Assembly: GCA_944333055.1 (NCBI GenBank)
Contig: CALVKT010000049.1
Coordinates: 25,992-89,991 of the forward strand
Origin: an uncultured Clostridia bacterium
GTDB lineage: Bacteria; Bacillota; Clostridia; Christensenellales; Aristaeellaceae
DNA: 64,000 nt
Direction of reading: 5' to 3'
Part shown: piece by piece, positions 36,462 to 43,609 of the stretch
How the letters are laid out: every line of letters starts with the position of its first letter
How positions within the stretch are numbered: the stretch's first letter is position 1
Position numbers and translations under genes: made by a program
The notes under the pieces: generated by a model
Told to the model about the DNA's origin: nothing
What the model saw: the letters and a program-made list of their open reading frames with translations, nothing else
Database searches by the model: none

Positions 36462-36483
36462 TTCGCCCACGCAGGGATTTGGT

Positions 36484-36515
36484 GGGTGCGTGCGCAGGTG
36501 CGCGCGCACCCTTTT
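36484..36515 (+). terminator. Intercistronic hairpin between mglB and mglA
   Basis: 12-base arms GGGTGCGTGCGC and GCGCGCGCACCC (one G-T pair) with loop AGGT and T4. It sits 22 bases after the mglB stop and 29 bases before mglA. Such partial terminators usually keep binding-protein mRNA more abundant than the rest of the operon. Confidence 0.75.
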
Positions 36516-36544
36516 CAAATGGCATTGAAGGAGGAAGCAGATTC

Positions 36545-38098
36545 ATGTCGGAAAATCGGCTTGACAAGTCCGAATATCGGCTTGAAATGCGGGGCGTCGT
36601 CAAGCAGTTCCCGGGCGTCAAGGCGCTGGATCACGCACAGCTCAAGCTCAGGCCCGGCACGGTGCACGCGCTCATGGGCGAAAACGGCGCCGGTAAGTCC
36701 ACGCTGATGAAGTGCATGTTCGGCATTTACAAGATGGACGAAGGCGAGATCTATTACGAAGGAAAAAAGGTGGACATCACCGACCCCATGCACGCGCTGG
36801 AGATGGGCATCGCCATGGTGCACCAGGAGCTCCAGCCGGTGACGGAACGCTCCGTGGCGGAGAACATCTACATCGGCCGCTATCCGATGGAGAAACTGCT
36901 GGGCTTCATCCCGGTGGTGGACCATCAGAAGATGTATGAGGATACGGCGGCGCTGCTCAAGAAGGTGCGCATGAATTTCGATCCCAAGCAGCGGCTGGGC
37001 GATCTGTCCGTGTCCCAGATGCAGTCGGTGGAAATCGCCAAGGCGGTCTCCGCGGACTGCAAGGTGCTCATTCTGGACGAGCCGACCTCCTCGCTGACGG
37101 CCAACGAGGTCGAGGCGCTCTTCCGCATCATCGAAGACCTCAAGGCCGAAGGCGTGGCCATCGTCTACATCAGCCACAAGATGGACGAGATCCTGCGCAT
37201 CTCCGACGAAGTGACGATCATGCGCGACGGCAAGTACATCGGCACGTGGGCGTCCAAGAGCCTGACGACCGACATGATCATCACCCAGATGGTCGGCCGC
37301 GAGCTCACCAACCTCTTCCCGCAGCGCCACAACGTGCCGGGCGAGGTCGTCTTTGAGGTGGAGGACTTCACCTCCATCAACCCGCGCTCCTTCCGCCACT
37401 GCACGTTCAACGTGCGCAAGGGCGAGATCCTCGGCGTGGCGGGCCTGGTCGGCGCGCAGCGCACGGAGCTGATGGAGGGCCTCTTCGGCATCCGCCTGCA
37501 CAGCAAGGGCACCATCAAGTACAAGGGCAGGGAACTCAAGATCGACCGCCCGCGCGACGCCATCAAGCAGGGCATCGCGCTGCTGACGGAGGATCGCCGC
37601 GCCACGGGCATCATGGGCGTGCTCTCCGTGGCGGACAACATCTCCATCGCCAGCCTCGATCAGTATCTGGACATGGGCATCGTCATCAACGACAGGAAGA
37701 TCGAGCAGCTCGTGCAGGACAACGTCAAGAAGATGAGCATCAAGTGCCCGTCCTCCAAGACGCAGATTCAGTCCCTGTCCGGCGGCAACATGCAGAAGGT
37801 GCTCATCGGCCGCTGGCTGGCGAACAACCCGGATGTGCTCATTCTGGACGAGCCGACCCGCGGCATCGACGTGGGCGCCAAGTACGAGATCTACTGCATC
37901 ATCGAAGAGCTGGCGCGCGCCGGCAAGAGCATCATCATGATCTCCTCGGAAATGAGCGAGATCATCGGCATGAGCGACCGCGTGATGGTCATGTGCGACG
38001 GCCGCATCACCGGCTTCATCGATGGAAAGGACGCCAATCAGGAGAACATCATGGCGTTGGCGACGCAGTTTGAGACGCAGCCCTCCGTGGCTGTCTGA
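36545..38098 (+). CDS. mglA: Sugar ABC transporter ATP-binding protein
   Basis: 517 residues with two ABC modules, as in MglA/RbsA/AraG. The first has Walker A GENGAGKST (45-53), a degenerate signature LSVSQMQ and Walker B LILDEPTSSL. The second has an altered P-loop region (GVAGLVGAQRTELMEG), signature LSGGNMQK and LILDEPTRGIDVGAK, the pattern normal for this subfamily. GAAGGAGG is well spaced from the ATG at 36545. Function: powers uptake of galactose, methyl-galactoside or related sugars. Confidence 0.95.
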   Translation: MSENRLDKSEYRLEMRGVVKQFPGVKALDHAQLKLRPGTVHALMGENGAGKSTLMKCMFGIYKMDEGEIYYEGKKVDITDPMHALEMGIAMVHQELQPVTERSVAENIYIGRYPMEKLLGFIPVVDHQKMYEDTAALLKKVRMNFDPKQRLGDLSVSQMQSVEIAKAVSADCKVLILDEPTSSLTANEVEALFRIIEDLKAEGVAIVYISHKMDEILRISDEVTIMRDGKYIGTWASKSLTTDMIITQMVGRELTNLFPQRHNVPGEVVFEVEDFTSINPRSFRHCTFNVRKGEILGVAGLVGAQRTELMEGLFGIRLHSKGTIKYKGRELKIDRPRDAIKQGIALLTEDRRATGIMGVLSVADNISIASLDQYLDMGIVINDRKIEQLVQDNVKKMSIKCPSSKTQIQSLSGGNMQKVLIGRWLANNPDVLILDEPTRGIDVGAKYEIYCIIEELARAGKSIIMISSEMSEIIGMSDRVMVMCDGRITGFIDGKDANQENIMALATQFETQPSVAV

Positions 38099-38137
38099 TG
38101 ACCGGATGATTTGAACCGCATAAAGGAGAACAACCAT

Positions 38138-39136
38138 ATGGGCAAGAAAGTGAATGCGAAGACCGTCGGCAAGTGGCTTTCCGATAACGCCATCATCGTG
38201 ATGATCGTGCTGGCCGCCATCTTCACCAGCACGCAGAACAAGAACTTCTACTCCGTCAACAACATCCGCAACCTGTTCTCCAACACCGCCGTGCGCTTCA
38301 TCATCGCCTGCGGCGTGTCCGGCTGCCTGATCACCAAGGGCACCGACCTGTCCGCCGGCCGCGTCGTCGGTCTGGCCGCGTGTATCTCCGGCATCCTGAT
38401 GCAGAAGGCCACCTATTCCGACAAATTCTACCCGAACCTGCCGGAACTGCCGATGATCCTGGTGCTCGTGCTGGTCATGGCGCTGTGCGGCCTGATCGGC
38501 GCGATCAACGGCTCGGTCATCTCCTTCCTCAAGGTGCCGCCGTTCATCGCCACGCTGGGCATGCAGACGCTCGTCTACGGCGCGTGCCTCATCTACACCG
38601 GCGCGATCCCGATCGGCGGCCTGCGTAGCGATTACACCGGCTTTGCCACCGGCTACGTCGGCACGCGCATGCTCTCCAACATCACCATCGTCGCCATCAT
38701 CGTGGGCCTGGTCATGTGGTTCCTCTACAACAAGACCCGCTACGGCAAGTACATGTACGCCATCGGCGGCAATGAGAACGCGGCGGAGGTCGCGGGCATC
38801 AACGTCACCAGAAGCAAGATCCTCATCTACATGGTCGCGGGCCTGCTCTACGGCCTGACGGGCTTCCTGGTGTGCGCCAAGTCCGGCGGCTGCTCGGTCA
38901 ACACCGGCATCAGCTGGGAGCTGGAGGCCATCGCGGGCTGCACCATCGGCGGCGTCTCCGTCAACGGCGGCGTCGGCCGCATCACCGGCATCCTCGTGGG
39001 CGTGCTGGTGTTCGAAGTCCTCAAGATCGTCCTGCAGTTCCTGGGCGTGGAGTCCTCCTACACCTACATCGCGCAGGGCCTGGTCATCATCATCGCGGTC
39101 GCGCTTGACCTGCGCAAGTATCTGGCCAAGAAGTGA
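38138..39136 (+). CDS. mglC: Sugar ABC transporter permease
   Basis: 332 residues of the RbsC/MglC permease family, with about eight to ten helices. Diagnostic stretches are CGVSGCLITKGTDLSAGRVVGLA near the third helix, NGSVISFLKVPPFIATLGMQ and the conserved cytoplasmic loop YAIGGNENAAEVAGINV. AAAGGAG lies upstream of the ATG at 38138. It is preceded by mglA (39-base gap) and followed 18 bases later by a small gene. Confidence 0.95.
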   Translation: MGKKVNAKTVGKWLSDNAIIVMIVLAAIFTSTQNKNFYSVNNIRNLFSNTAVRFIIACGVSGCLITKGTDLSAGRVVGLAACISGILMQKATYSDKFYPNLPELPMILVLVLVMALCGLIGAINGSVISFLKVPPFIATLGMQTLVYGACLIYTGAIPIGGLRSDYTGFATGYVGTRMLSNITIVAIIVGLVMWFLYNKTRYGKYMYAIGGNENAAEVAGINVTRSKILIYMVAGLLYGLTGFLVCAKSGGCSVNTGISWELEAIAGCTIGGVSVNGGVGRITGILVGVLVFEVLKIVLQFLGVESSYTYIAQGLVIIIAVALDLRKYLAKK

Positions 39137-39154
39137 TGAGCGGGAGGCAGGACG

Positions 39155-39355
39155 TTGGCTACCATCGAACGCAAACCCGGCCGGCGCAAGGTCGATGAGG
39201 AGATGGTCGAGCGCATCGTCGAGGAGACGAAGCAGCGCAAGAACCTCAAGGAGCAGATCTACGACAAGATCAACCTGCCCGTCTGGGCGCTGGATGTCCT
39301 GATCGTGCTGCTCGTGGCGGCGCTTATCGCCGTCATCCTCCTGGGCCGGGGCTGA
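39155..39355 (+). CDS. Small single-pass membrane protein at the end of the mgl operon
   Basis: 66 residues, unrecognised. A charged amphipathic N-terminal half (VDEEMVERIVEETKQRKNLK) could form a short coiled coil; a single C-terminal helix, ALDVLIVLLVAALIAVILLG, follows. The start codon is TTG, seven bases after GGGAGG. It lies between mglC (18 bases) and the operon terminator (12 bases), so it is surely cotranscribed. It may be a regulatory subunit or stabiliser of the transporter, which is inference. Confidence 0.78.
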   Translation: MATIERKPGRRKVDEEMVERIVEETKQRKNLKEQIYDKINLPVWALDVLIVLLVAALIAVILLGRG

Positions 39356-39367
39356 AAAGCATCGCAG

Positions 39368-39401
39368 GGCGCGCTTCCCGCATGGGGTGCGCGCCTTTTT
39401 T
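39368..39401 (+). terminator. Terminator of the mgl operon
   Basis: Stem GGCGCGC/GCGCGCC with T6 tail. Confidence 0.85.
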
Positions 39402-39418
39402 GTGCGCCTCCAAGCAAA

Positions 39419-39481
39419 TGAAAATCATTATCAAAAATTTTTGAAAATACGCTTGACAAGTGAGAATGATTATCGTATAAT
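39419..39481 (+). promoter_or_regulatory. Rubrerythrin promoter with two Fur-type boxes
   Basis: TTGACA (39453-39458), 17-base spacer, TATAAT (39476-39481). Two 7-1-7 palindromes resemble the Bacillus Fur box TGATAATNATTATCA: TGAAAATCATTATCA at 39419-39433 (one mismatch) and TGAGAATGATTATCG at 39461-39475 (two mismatches). The second fills the promoter spacer, so a bound Fur-family repressor would exclude RNA polymerase. Confidence 0.82.
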
Positions 39482-39546
39482 GGGATCACAACAGAGGAAT
39501 ACCCAGACACACATCGACCATAAAAGAGAATCAGGAGGAAACAATC

Positions 39547-40092
39547 ATGAAGAAGTGGGTTTGCCCGGTTTGCGGTTACGTACATGAAGGCGAGCAGCCG
39601 CCGGAGAAGTGCCCGGTGTGCAAGGTGCCCGGCGAGAAGTTCTACGAGCAGAAGGGCGAGCGCGCCTGGGCTGCCGAGCACGTCGTGGGCGTCGCCAAGG
39701 ACGTGCCGGAGGAAATCAAGCAGGGCCTCAAGGAGAACTTTGAGGGCGAGTGCTGCGAGGTCGGCATGTATCTGGCGATGGCGCGCGTCGCGCATCGCGA
39801 GGGCTATCCGGAGATCGGCCTGTACTGGGAGAAGGCCGCGTATGAAGAGGCGGAGCATGCGGCGAAGTTCGCGGAGCTGCTCGGCGACGTCGTGACCGAC
39901 TCCACCAAGAAGAATCTGGAGCTGCGCGTGGACGCCGAGAACGGCGCGACCGCCGGCAAGTTCGAGCTGGCGAAGAAGGCCAAGGCGCTCAACCTCGATG
40001 CGATCCACGACACCGTGCACGAGATGGCGCGCGACGAGGCGCGTCACGGCAAGGCGTTCGAGGGCCTGCTCAAGCGCTACTTCGGCAAGTAA
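39547..40092 (+). CDS. Rubrerythrin with N-terminal rubredoxin domain (reverse rubrerythrin)
   Basis: 181 residues. Residues 1-35 are a rubredoxin-like iron site (Cys6, Cys9, Cys22, Cys25 in [10 protein letters not shown] and CPVC); the rest is a four-helix di-iron domain with [30 protein letters not shown] and MARDEARHG. This domain order is that of clostridial reverse rubrerythrin, an NADH-linked H2O2/O2 reductase protecting anaerobes. It has a Fur-box promoter, a strong AGGAGG-like site, a terminator directly after it, and a Fur-family gene downstream. Confidence 0.93.
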   Translation: MKKWVCPVCGYVHEGEQPPEKCPVCKVPGEKFYEQKGERAWAAEHVVGVAKDVPEEIKQGLKENFEGECCEVGMYLAMARVAHREGYPEIGLYWEKAAYEEAEHAAKFAELLGDVVTDSTKKNLELRVDAENGATAGKFELAKKAKALNLDAIHDTVHEMARDEARHGKAFEGLLKRYFGK

Positions 40093-40104
40093 GACGGTTG
40101 TCAC

Positions 40105-40135
40105 AGGACGGAGGCTGAGCCCTCCGTCCTTTTTC
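40105..40135 (+). terminator. Terminator of the rubrerythrin gene
   Basis: 10-bp stem AGGACGGAGG/CCTCCGTCCT, T5 tail. Confidence 0.9.
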
Positions 40136-40183
40136 TCCATTGAATGTGCGGCGCGCATGGCGATGCGGGAAAGGGGGATGATG

Positions 40184-40549
40184 ATGAAGGAGAGAATCAG
40201 CGCGCACGCCAGAACGGTGCTGGGTGTGCTGGCCGAACAGCGCTGCCATCTGACCGCAGAGGAGATTTTGCAGCGTGTGGATGGGATCGGCACGGCGACG
40301 GTCTATCGGGCGCTCGACCATCTGACGGACATCGGGAAGATTCGCAGGCTGTCGCTGGGCAAGAAGAGCGCGGTCTACGAGTACGTCCGCGAACCGCACG
40401 CGCACTTCGTGTGCAGCCGGTGCGGGCGCGTCTATGACGTGGAAGCGGATCTCTCCGGCATGGTGCGCGAGGCCGCCAAGTGCTGCGGCCATCAGACGGG
40501 CTGGACCGAGGTGACGGCGCATGGCGTGTGCGGCGACTGCATGGCGTGA
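40184..40549 (+). CDS. Fur-family metalloregulator (Fur/PerR/Zur group)
   Basis: About 121 residues: winged helix (LTAEEILQRVDGIGTATVYRALDHL) followed by the dimerisation/metal domain HAHFVCSRCG...VCGDC, with two CxxC pairs for structural zinc. PerR and Fur cannot be told apart from this sequence alone. Its location next to a peroxide-detoxifying rubrerythrin with matching operators suggests it acts there. Three ATG codons follow AAAGGGGG; 40184 gives the best spacing. Confidence 0.88.
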   Translation: MKERISAHARTVLGVLAEQRCHLTAEEILQRVDGIGTATVYRALDHLTDIGKIRRLSLGKKSAVYEYVREPHAHFVCSRCGRVYDVEADLSGMVREAAKCCGHQTGWTEVTAHGVCGDCMA

Positions 40550-40568
40550 CGATCGGGGAGGGATGTGC

Positions 40569-41186
40569 GTGAACAGGTACTTCGCATGGTTTGGTCTGCG
40601 GGGCTCGCTCGTGCTGACGGTGCTCATGTCCGCCTATGCGCTCGTGCTGGCGGCGGCGTTTCCCACGCCCGTGCGCCTGCTGTGCGCGGCGGCGATGGTG
40701 CTCTCCAGCGTCGGCGATGTGTTCCTGATGCACGAGCCGTGGATCGAGCGGCGGTTCCCGAATTACTTCACCATCGGCGCGGCGTTCTTCATGGCGGCGC
40801 ACCTGCTGTATACCGCCTGCTTCGCCCTGAAGATCCGGGCGCAGGGGGCGGCGTATTGGAACGGCGGCGCGGCCGCCGCGCTGCTCATCGCGGCGGTCTG
40901 CTTTCTCTATTTCACCGCCGTGTGCAAAAATCCGAAGCTCTATCCGCTGGCCGTCGCCTATCTGTGCGTCATCACGCTCAACTGCATGACGGTCTTCTCC
41001 TACGCGTGGAGCGCGTGGCGCACGGACGGTCTGGCGATCCCGGCCGCCGTGGGCGCGCTCAGCTTCCTGCTCTCCGACCTGATCATCGGCCTGGGTTCGC
41101 TGGCAGGCATCCGCAGCTACGATCACCTGATCTGGTGGCTGTATCCCATCGGGCAGATTCTGCTGATCACCGGCGCGGGCAGATGA
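40569..41186 (+). CDS. YhhN-family (lysoplasmalogenase-like) membrane protein
   Basis: 205 residues with about eight hydrophobic helices. SVGDVFLM and SFLLSDLIIG carry the acidic residues conserved in the TMEM86/YhhN family, members of which hydrolyse the vinyl ether of lysoplasmalogens; plasmalogens occur in many Clostridia. The likely start is GTG at 40569, six bases after GGGGAGGG; an in-frame ATG at 40563 abuts the ribosome site. It follows the Fur gene by 19 bases, so cotranscription is likely. Confidence 0.8.
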   Translation: MNRYFAWFGLRGSLVLTVLMSAYALVLAAAFPTPVRLLCAAAMVLSSVGDVFLMHEPWIERRFPNYFTIGAAFFMAAHLLYTACFALKIRAQGAAYWNGGAAAALLIAAVCFLYFTAVCKNPKLYPLAVAYLCVITLNCMTVFSYAWSAWRTDGLAIPAAVGALSFLLSDLIIGLGSLAGIRSYDHLIWWLYPIGQILLITGAGR

Positions 41187-41239
41187 TGCGAAACCGGCGC
41201 ATGTTTGAGGCCGCCGGCAAAGGGCTGCCGTCGCGGAAA

Positions 41240-41274
41240 CGTGCGCGATGCGCACGGCCGGAACGGGATATCGC
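41240..41274. repeat. 3'-end module T, copy 1
   Basis: GTGCGCGATGCGCACGGCCG followed by GAACGGGATATCGC. A close match (GTGCGCGATGCGCGCGGCCG, GAACAGGATCGC) lies at 61771-61803. Both copies start about 50 bases after a stop codon. Confidence 0.6.
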
Positions 41275-41315
41275 AGGCGGCTTGCAGCCGCTCCTGCGCT
41301 GCGTACACGCCGCCG

Positions 41316-41365
41316 CTGCGGATGTGCTGATATTTCAACCCTGCGGTTATGCTGATATTTCAAAC
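41316..41365. repeat. Tandem 25-base direct repeat upstream of pduL
   Basis: Two adjacent 25-base units sharing CTGCGG and TGCTGATATTTCAA, four mismatches. They end just before the pduL promoter and could be an operator. Confidence 0.75.
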
Positions 41366-41371
41366 CTTCTC

Positions 41372-41399
41372 TTGCGTTTTTGACAGATTTTGCTATAAT
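41372..41399 (+). promoter_or_regulatory. Promoter of pduL
   Basis: TTGCGT, 16-base spacer, TATAAT preceded by TG (extended -10). Confidence 0.7.
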
Positions 41400-41436
41400 A
41401 AAGGTGATCCCAATTCATCATAAGGAGTGGATTCCC

Positions 41437-42012
41437 ATGGCGAATCAAGTTCTGGTTGAAACGTCCGCGCGTCATGCGCATGTTACCCGTGAGGTTCTGG
41501 ACATTCTCTTCGGCGAAGGCTACGAGCTGACCGTCAAGAAGATGCTCTCCCAGCCCGGCCAGTACGCCAGCGCCGAGCGCATCGACGTCGTCGGCCCCAA
41601 GAAGACGCTCTCCGGCGTCTCCATCCTCGGCCCGATTCGTCCGGAGACGCAGGTGGAGCTCTCCATGACGGACGCGCGCTCCATCGGCGTGGCCGCCCCG
41701 GTGCGCGAGTCCGGCCAGATCGCCGGCTCCGGCGCCTGCAAGCTCGTCGGCCCGAAGGGCGAGGTCGAGATTGCCGAGGGCGTCATCGTCGCCAAGCGCC
41801 ACATCCACATGACCAAGGCCGACGCCGCGGAATTCGGCGTGCAGGACAAGCAGATCGTCTCCGTGAAGGTGAACTCCGACGGCCGCAGCCTGATCTTCGG
41901 CGACGTGGTCGTGCGCGTGAGCGATTCCTACGCGCTGGCGATGCACATCGATACCGACGAGTCCAACGCCGCGGGCATGGCGCCGGGCACGATGGGCGAG
42001 GTCATCAAGTAA
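41437..42012 (+). CDS. pduL: Phosphate propanoyl-/acetyltransferase PduL type
   Basis: 191 residues, a PduL-type phosphotransacylase interconverting acyl-CoA and acyl phosphate with two zinc ions. The duplicated beta-barrel metal motifs are visible as SARHAHVT and AKRHIHMT; AQ..QLVGPKG-type loops and a C-terminal ALAMHIDTDESNA follow. There is no encapsulation peptide and no microcompartment shell gene nearby, so it probably replaces Pta in acetate formation. TAAGGAG precedes the ATG at 41437. Confidence 0.93.
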   Translation: MANQVLVETSARHAHVTREVLDILFGEGYELTVKKMLSQPGQYASAERIDVVGPKKTLSGVSILGPIRPETQVELSMTDARSIGVAAPVRESGQIAGSGACKLVGPKGEVEIAEGVIVAKRHIHMTKADAAEFGVQDKQIVSVKVNSDGRSLIFGDVVVRVSDSYALAMHIDTDESNAAGMAPGTMGEVIK

Positions 42013-42027
42013 GACAAGCGCATATGA

Positions 42028-42061
42028 AAAAGCCGGCTCGGCCTTCCGAGTCGGTTTTTTG
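42028..42061 (+). terminator. Terminator of pduL
   Basis: Imperfect stem CCGGCTCGG/CCGAGTCGG followed by T6. Confidence 0.8.
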
Positions 42062-42600
42062 TGGGGCGCCGCCCCAGTCCGGGGAACTCGCATAGTCGTA
42101 TCCTGCGGATACTCCTTGCGATTCCCGACGCTCCACCCGCCTGTTTCCGCCACAGGCGGCGGCGGGCTCCGGCCTTCGGCCCGGGGAACTCGCATAGTCG
42201 TATCCTGCGGATACTCCTTGCGATTCCCGACGCTCCGCCCGCCTGTTTCCGCCACAGGCGGCGGCGGGCTCCGGTCCCCCGGTCGGGGGAAATGATTTCC
42301 CCCGACACCCCCTCACTACCCCGGCGCATGCGCCGGGGGGCGAATGACGCGAGGCTTGCGGTGCTGCGAAGCGAAGTGAAATAAAGATGGAGGAAGGGCA
42401 TGGATGTCGGCTATGGGATGCTTCATCCTTTCCCGGCGCATGCGCCGGGGGCGAATCATCGCCGGCTTGCGGTCGGACGGCGCGAAGCGGTGATGGGGGT
42501 CCGGGGGATGAATCCCCCGGGCGGGGTCTGGGGCCTGCGGCCCCAGCGTTCCCTGCGGCCCCAGCGTTCCCTGCGTCTCAGCGCACCTCCCGCACCACGC
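42062..42600. repeat. Large cluster of G+C-rich repeat modules
   Basis: Module R (GGGGAACTCGCATAGTCG ... CCACAGGCGGCGGCGGGC) occurs twice in direct orientation with a 102-base period, starting at 42081 and 42183. Module S, containing the 20-base palindrome CCCCGGCGCATGCGCCGGGG, occurs at about 42318 and 42435, each followed by a variant of GCTTGCGGT and GCGAAGCG. A final block carries GGCGGGGTCTGGGGCCTGCGGCCCC-like hairpins with a short duplicated GCGTTCCCTGCG. No gene is supported in 42013-42637. Confidence 0.85.
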
Positions 42601-42630
42601 AAAAAAGCCCCGGAAAAACCGGGGCTTTTG
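42601..42630. terminator. Bidirectional terminator beside the SDR gene
   Basis: Stem GCCCCGG/CCGGGGC, loop AAAAA, A6 on the left and TTTTG on the right; it ends eight bases from the SDR stop and can terminate the - strand gene. Confidence 0.85.
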
Positions 42631-42637
42631 CATGCGG

Positions 42638-43483
42638 TCAGACGCCGGAATAGGCGGAGAAGCCCGCGTCGATGGGCAGCACGACGCCGGTGATGGCGCT
42701 GGCGGCCTTGTCGTCGCACAGGAAGAACACGCCGCCGAGCAGCTCGGCGCTGTCCACGAAGCGGTTCATCGGCGTGCCGGAGAGGATCTTGTGGGAGCGG
42801 GCGGTCGGCGTGCCGTCCGGATTGAAGAGCAGCGCGCGGTTCTGATTGGAGATCAGGAAGCCCGGAGCGATCGCGTTGCAGCGGATGCCCGTGCCCGCGA
42901 AGTGGGTGGCCAGCCACTGGGTGAAGTTGGAGATGGCGGCCTTCGCGCCGGAGTAGGCGGGGATCTTGGTCAGCGGGATGTAGGCGTTCATCGAGGAGAT
43001 GTTCAGGATGCAGCCGCTCTTGCGCGCCACCATGTCCTTGGCGAAGATCTGCGTGGGCAGCAGCGTGCCCTGGAAGTTGAGCTTGAAGACGAAGTCGACG
43101 CCGGACGCGTCCAGATCGAAGAACGTCTTCTGGCCCTCCCTGGCCTCATGCTGATACTCGTTGTCGGTCGTGGCGCGCGGATTGTTGCCGCCCGCGCCGT
43201 TGATGAGGATGTCGCAGGGGCCCAGGTCGGCGAGCACCTGCTGGTGCGCGGCCTCGATGGCCTCCGGCTCCAGCACGTTGCACTTGTAGCCCTCGCAGAT
43301 CAGGCCTTCGGCCTTGCACTCCGCGGCGAGCTTCTTGACGGCCTCCTCGTTCAGGTCGAGCGCGGCGACCTTGGCGCCGGCCTGCGCAAAGGCGCGCGCC
43401 ATGTCGCCGCAGAGCACGCCGCCCGCGCCGGTGACGACGACGACCTTGCCGGTAAAGTCGACATTCAAGGGAAGATTCATCAT
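42638..43483 (-). CDS. Short-chain dehydrogenase, D-mannonate (fructuronate) oxidoreductase-like
   Basis: 281 residues of the SDR superfamily: nucleotide motif TGAGGVLCGDMARA, NGAGGNNPRAT, catalytic Ser in NISSMNAY and YxxxK in YSGAKAAI. The N-terminal FTGKVVVVTGAGGVLC and the insert around EYQHEAREGQKTFFDLD resemble the YjmF/UxuB-type SDR that reduces D-fructuronate to D-mannonate in hexuronate breakdown. No other uronate genes are in the window, so substrate is provisional. AGGAG precedes the paired ATG codons. Its promoter lies at 43543-43571. Confidence 0.85.
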   Translation of the reverse strand: MMNLPLNVDFTGKVVVVTGAGGVLCGDMARAFAQAGAKVAALDLNEEAVKKLAAECKAEGLICEGYKCNVLEPEAIEAAHQQVLADLGPCDILINGAGGNNPRATTDNEYQHEAREGQKTFFDLDASGVDFVFKLNFQGTLLPTQIFAKDMVARKSGCILNISSMNAYIPLTKIPAYSGAKAAISNFTQWLATHFAGTGIRCNAIAPGFLISNQNRALLFNPDGTPTARSHKILSGTPMNRFVDSAELLGGVFFLCDDKAASAITGVVLPIDAGFSAYSGV

Positions 43484-43542
43484 GATCAGTCACTCCTATT
43501 CCATGGATTGAAACGCGAAACAAATTCGTCTAGCTATATCCT

Positions 43543-43571
43543 ATTGTGCCACGATTTTGCAGCCACGTCAA
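43543..43571 (-). promoter_or_regulatory. Promoter of the SDR gene
   Basis: - strand TTGACG, 17-base spacer, CACAAT. Confidence 0.6.
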
Positions 43572-43609
43572 GGGCAGTTTCCATAAAAAACGCTGGACGC
43601 CGTGCGGAC

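Noticed and set aside
41437..42012. Bacterial microcompartment locus around pduL
   Set aside because: No shell proteins, aldehyde dehydrogenase or encapsulation peptide occur in the flanking genes.
42005..42401. Frames in the 42 kb repeat cluster that give RGTRIVVSCGYSLRFP-like duplicated peptides
   Set aside because: The duplication reflects the 102-base tandem repeat, not a repetitive protein; no start signals.
42062..42600. CRISPR array
   Set aside because: Repeats are long (about 100 bases), few and adjacent without unique spacers of even length, and no cas gene is near.
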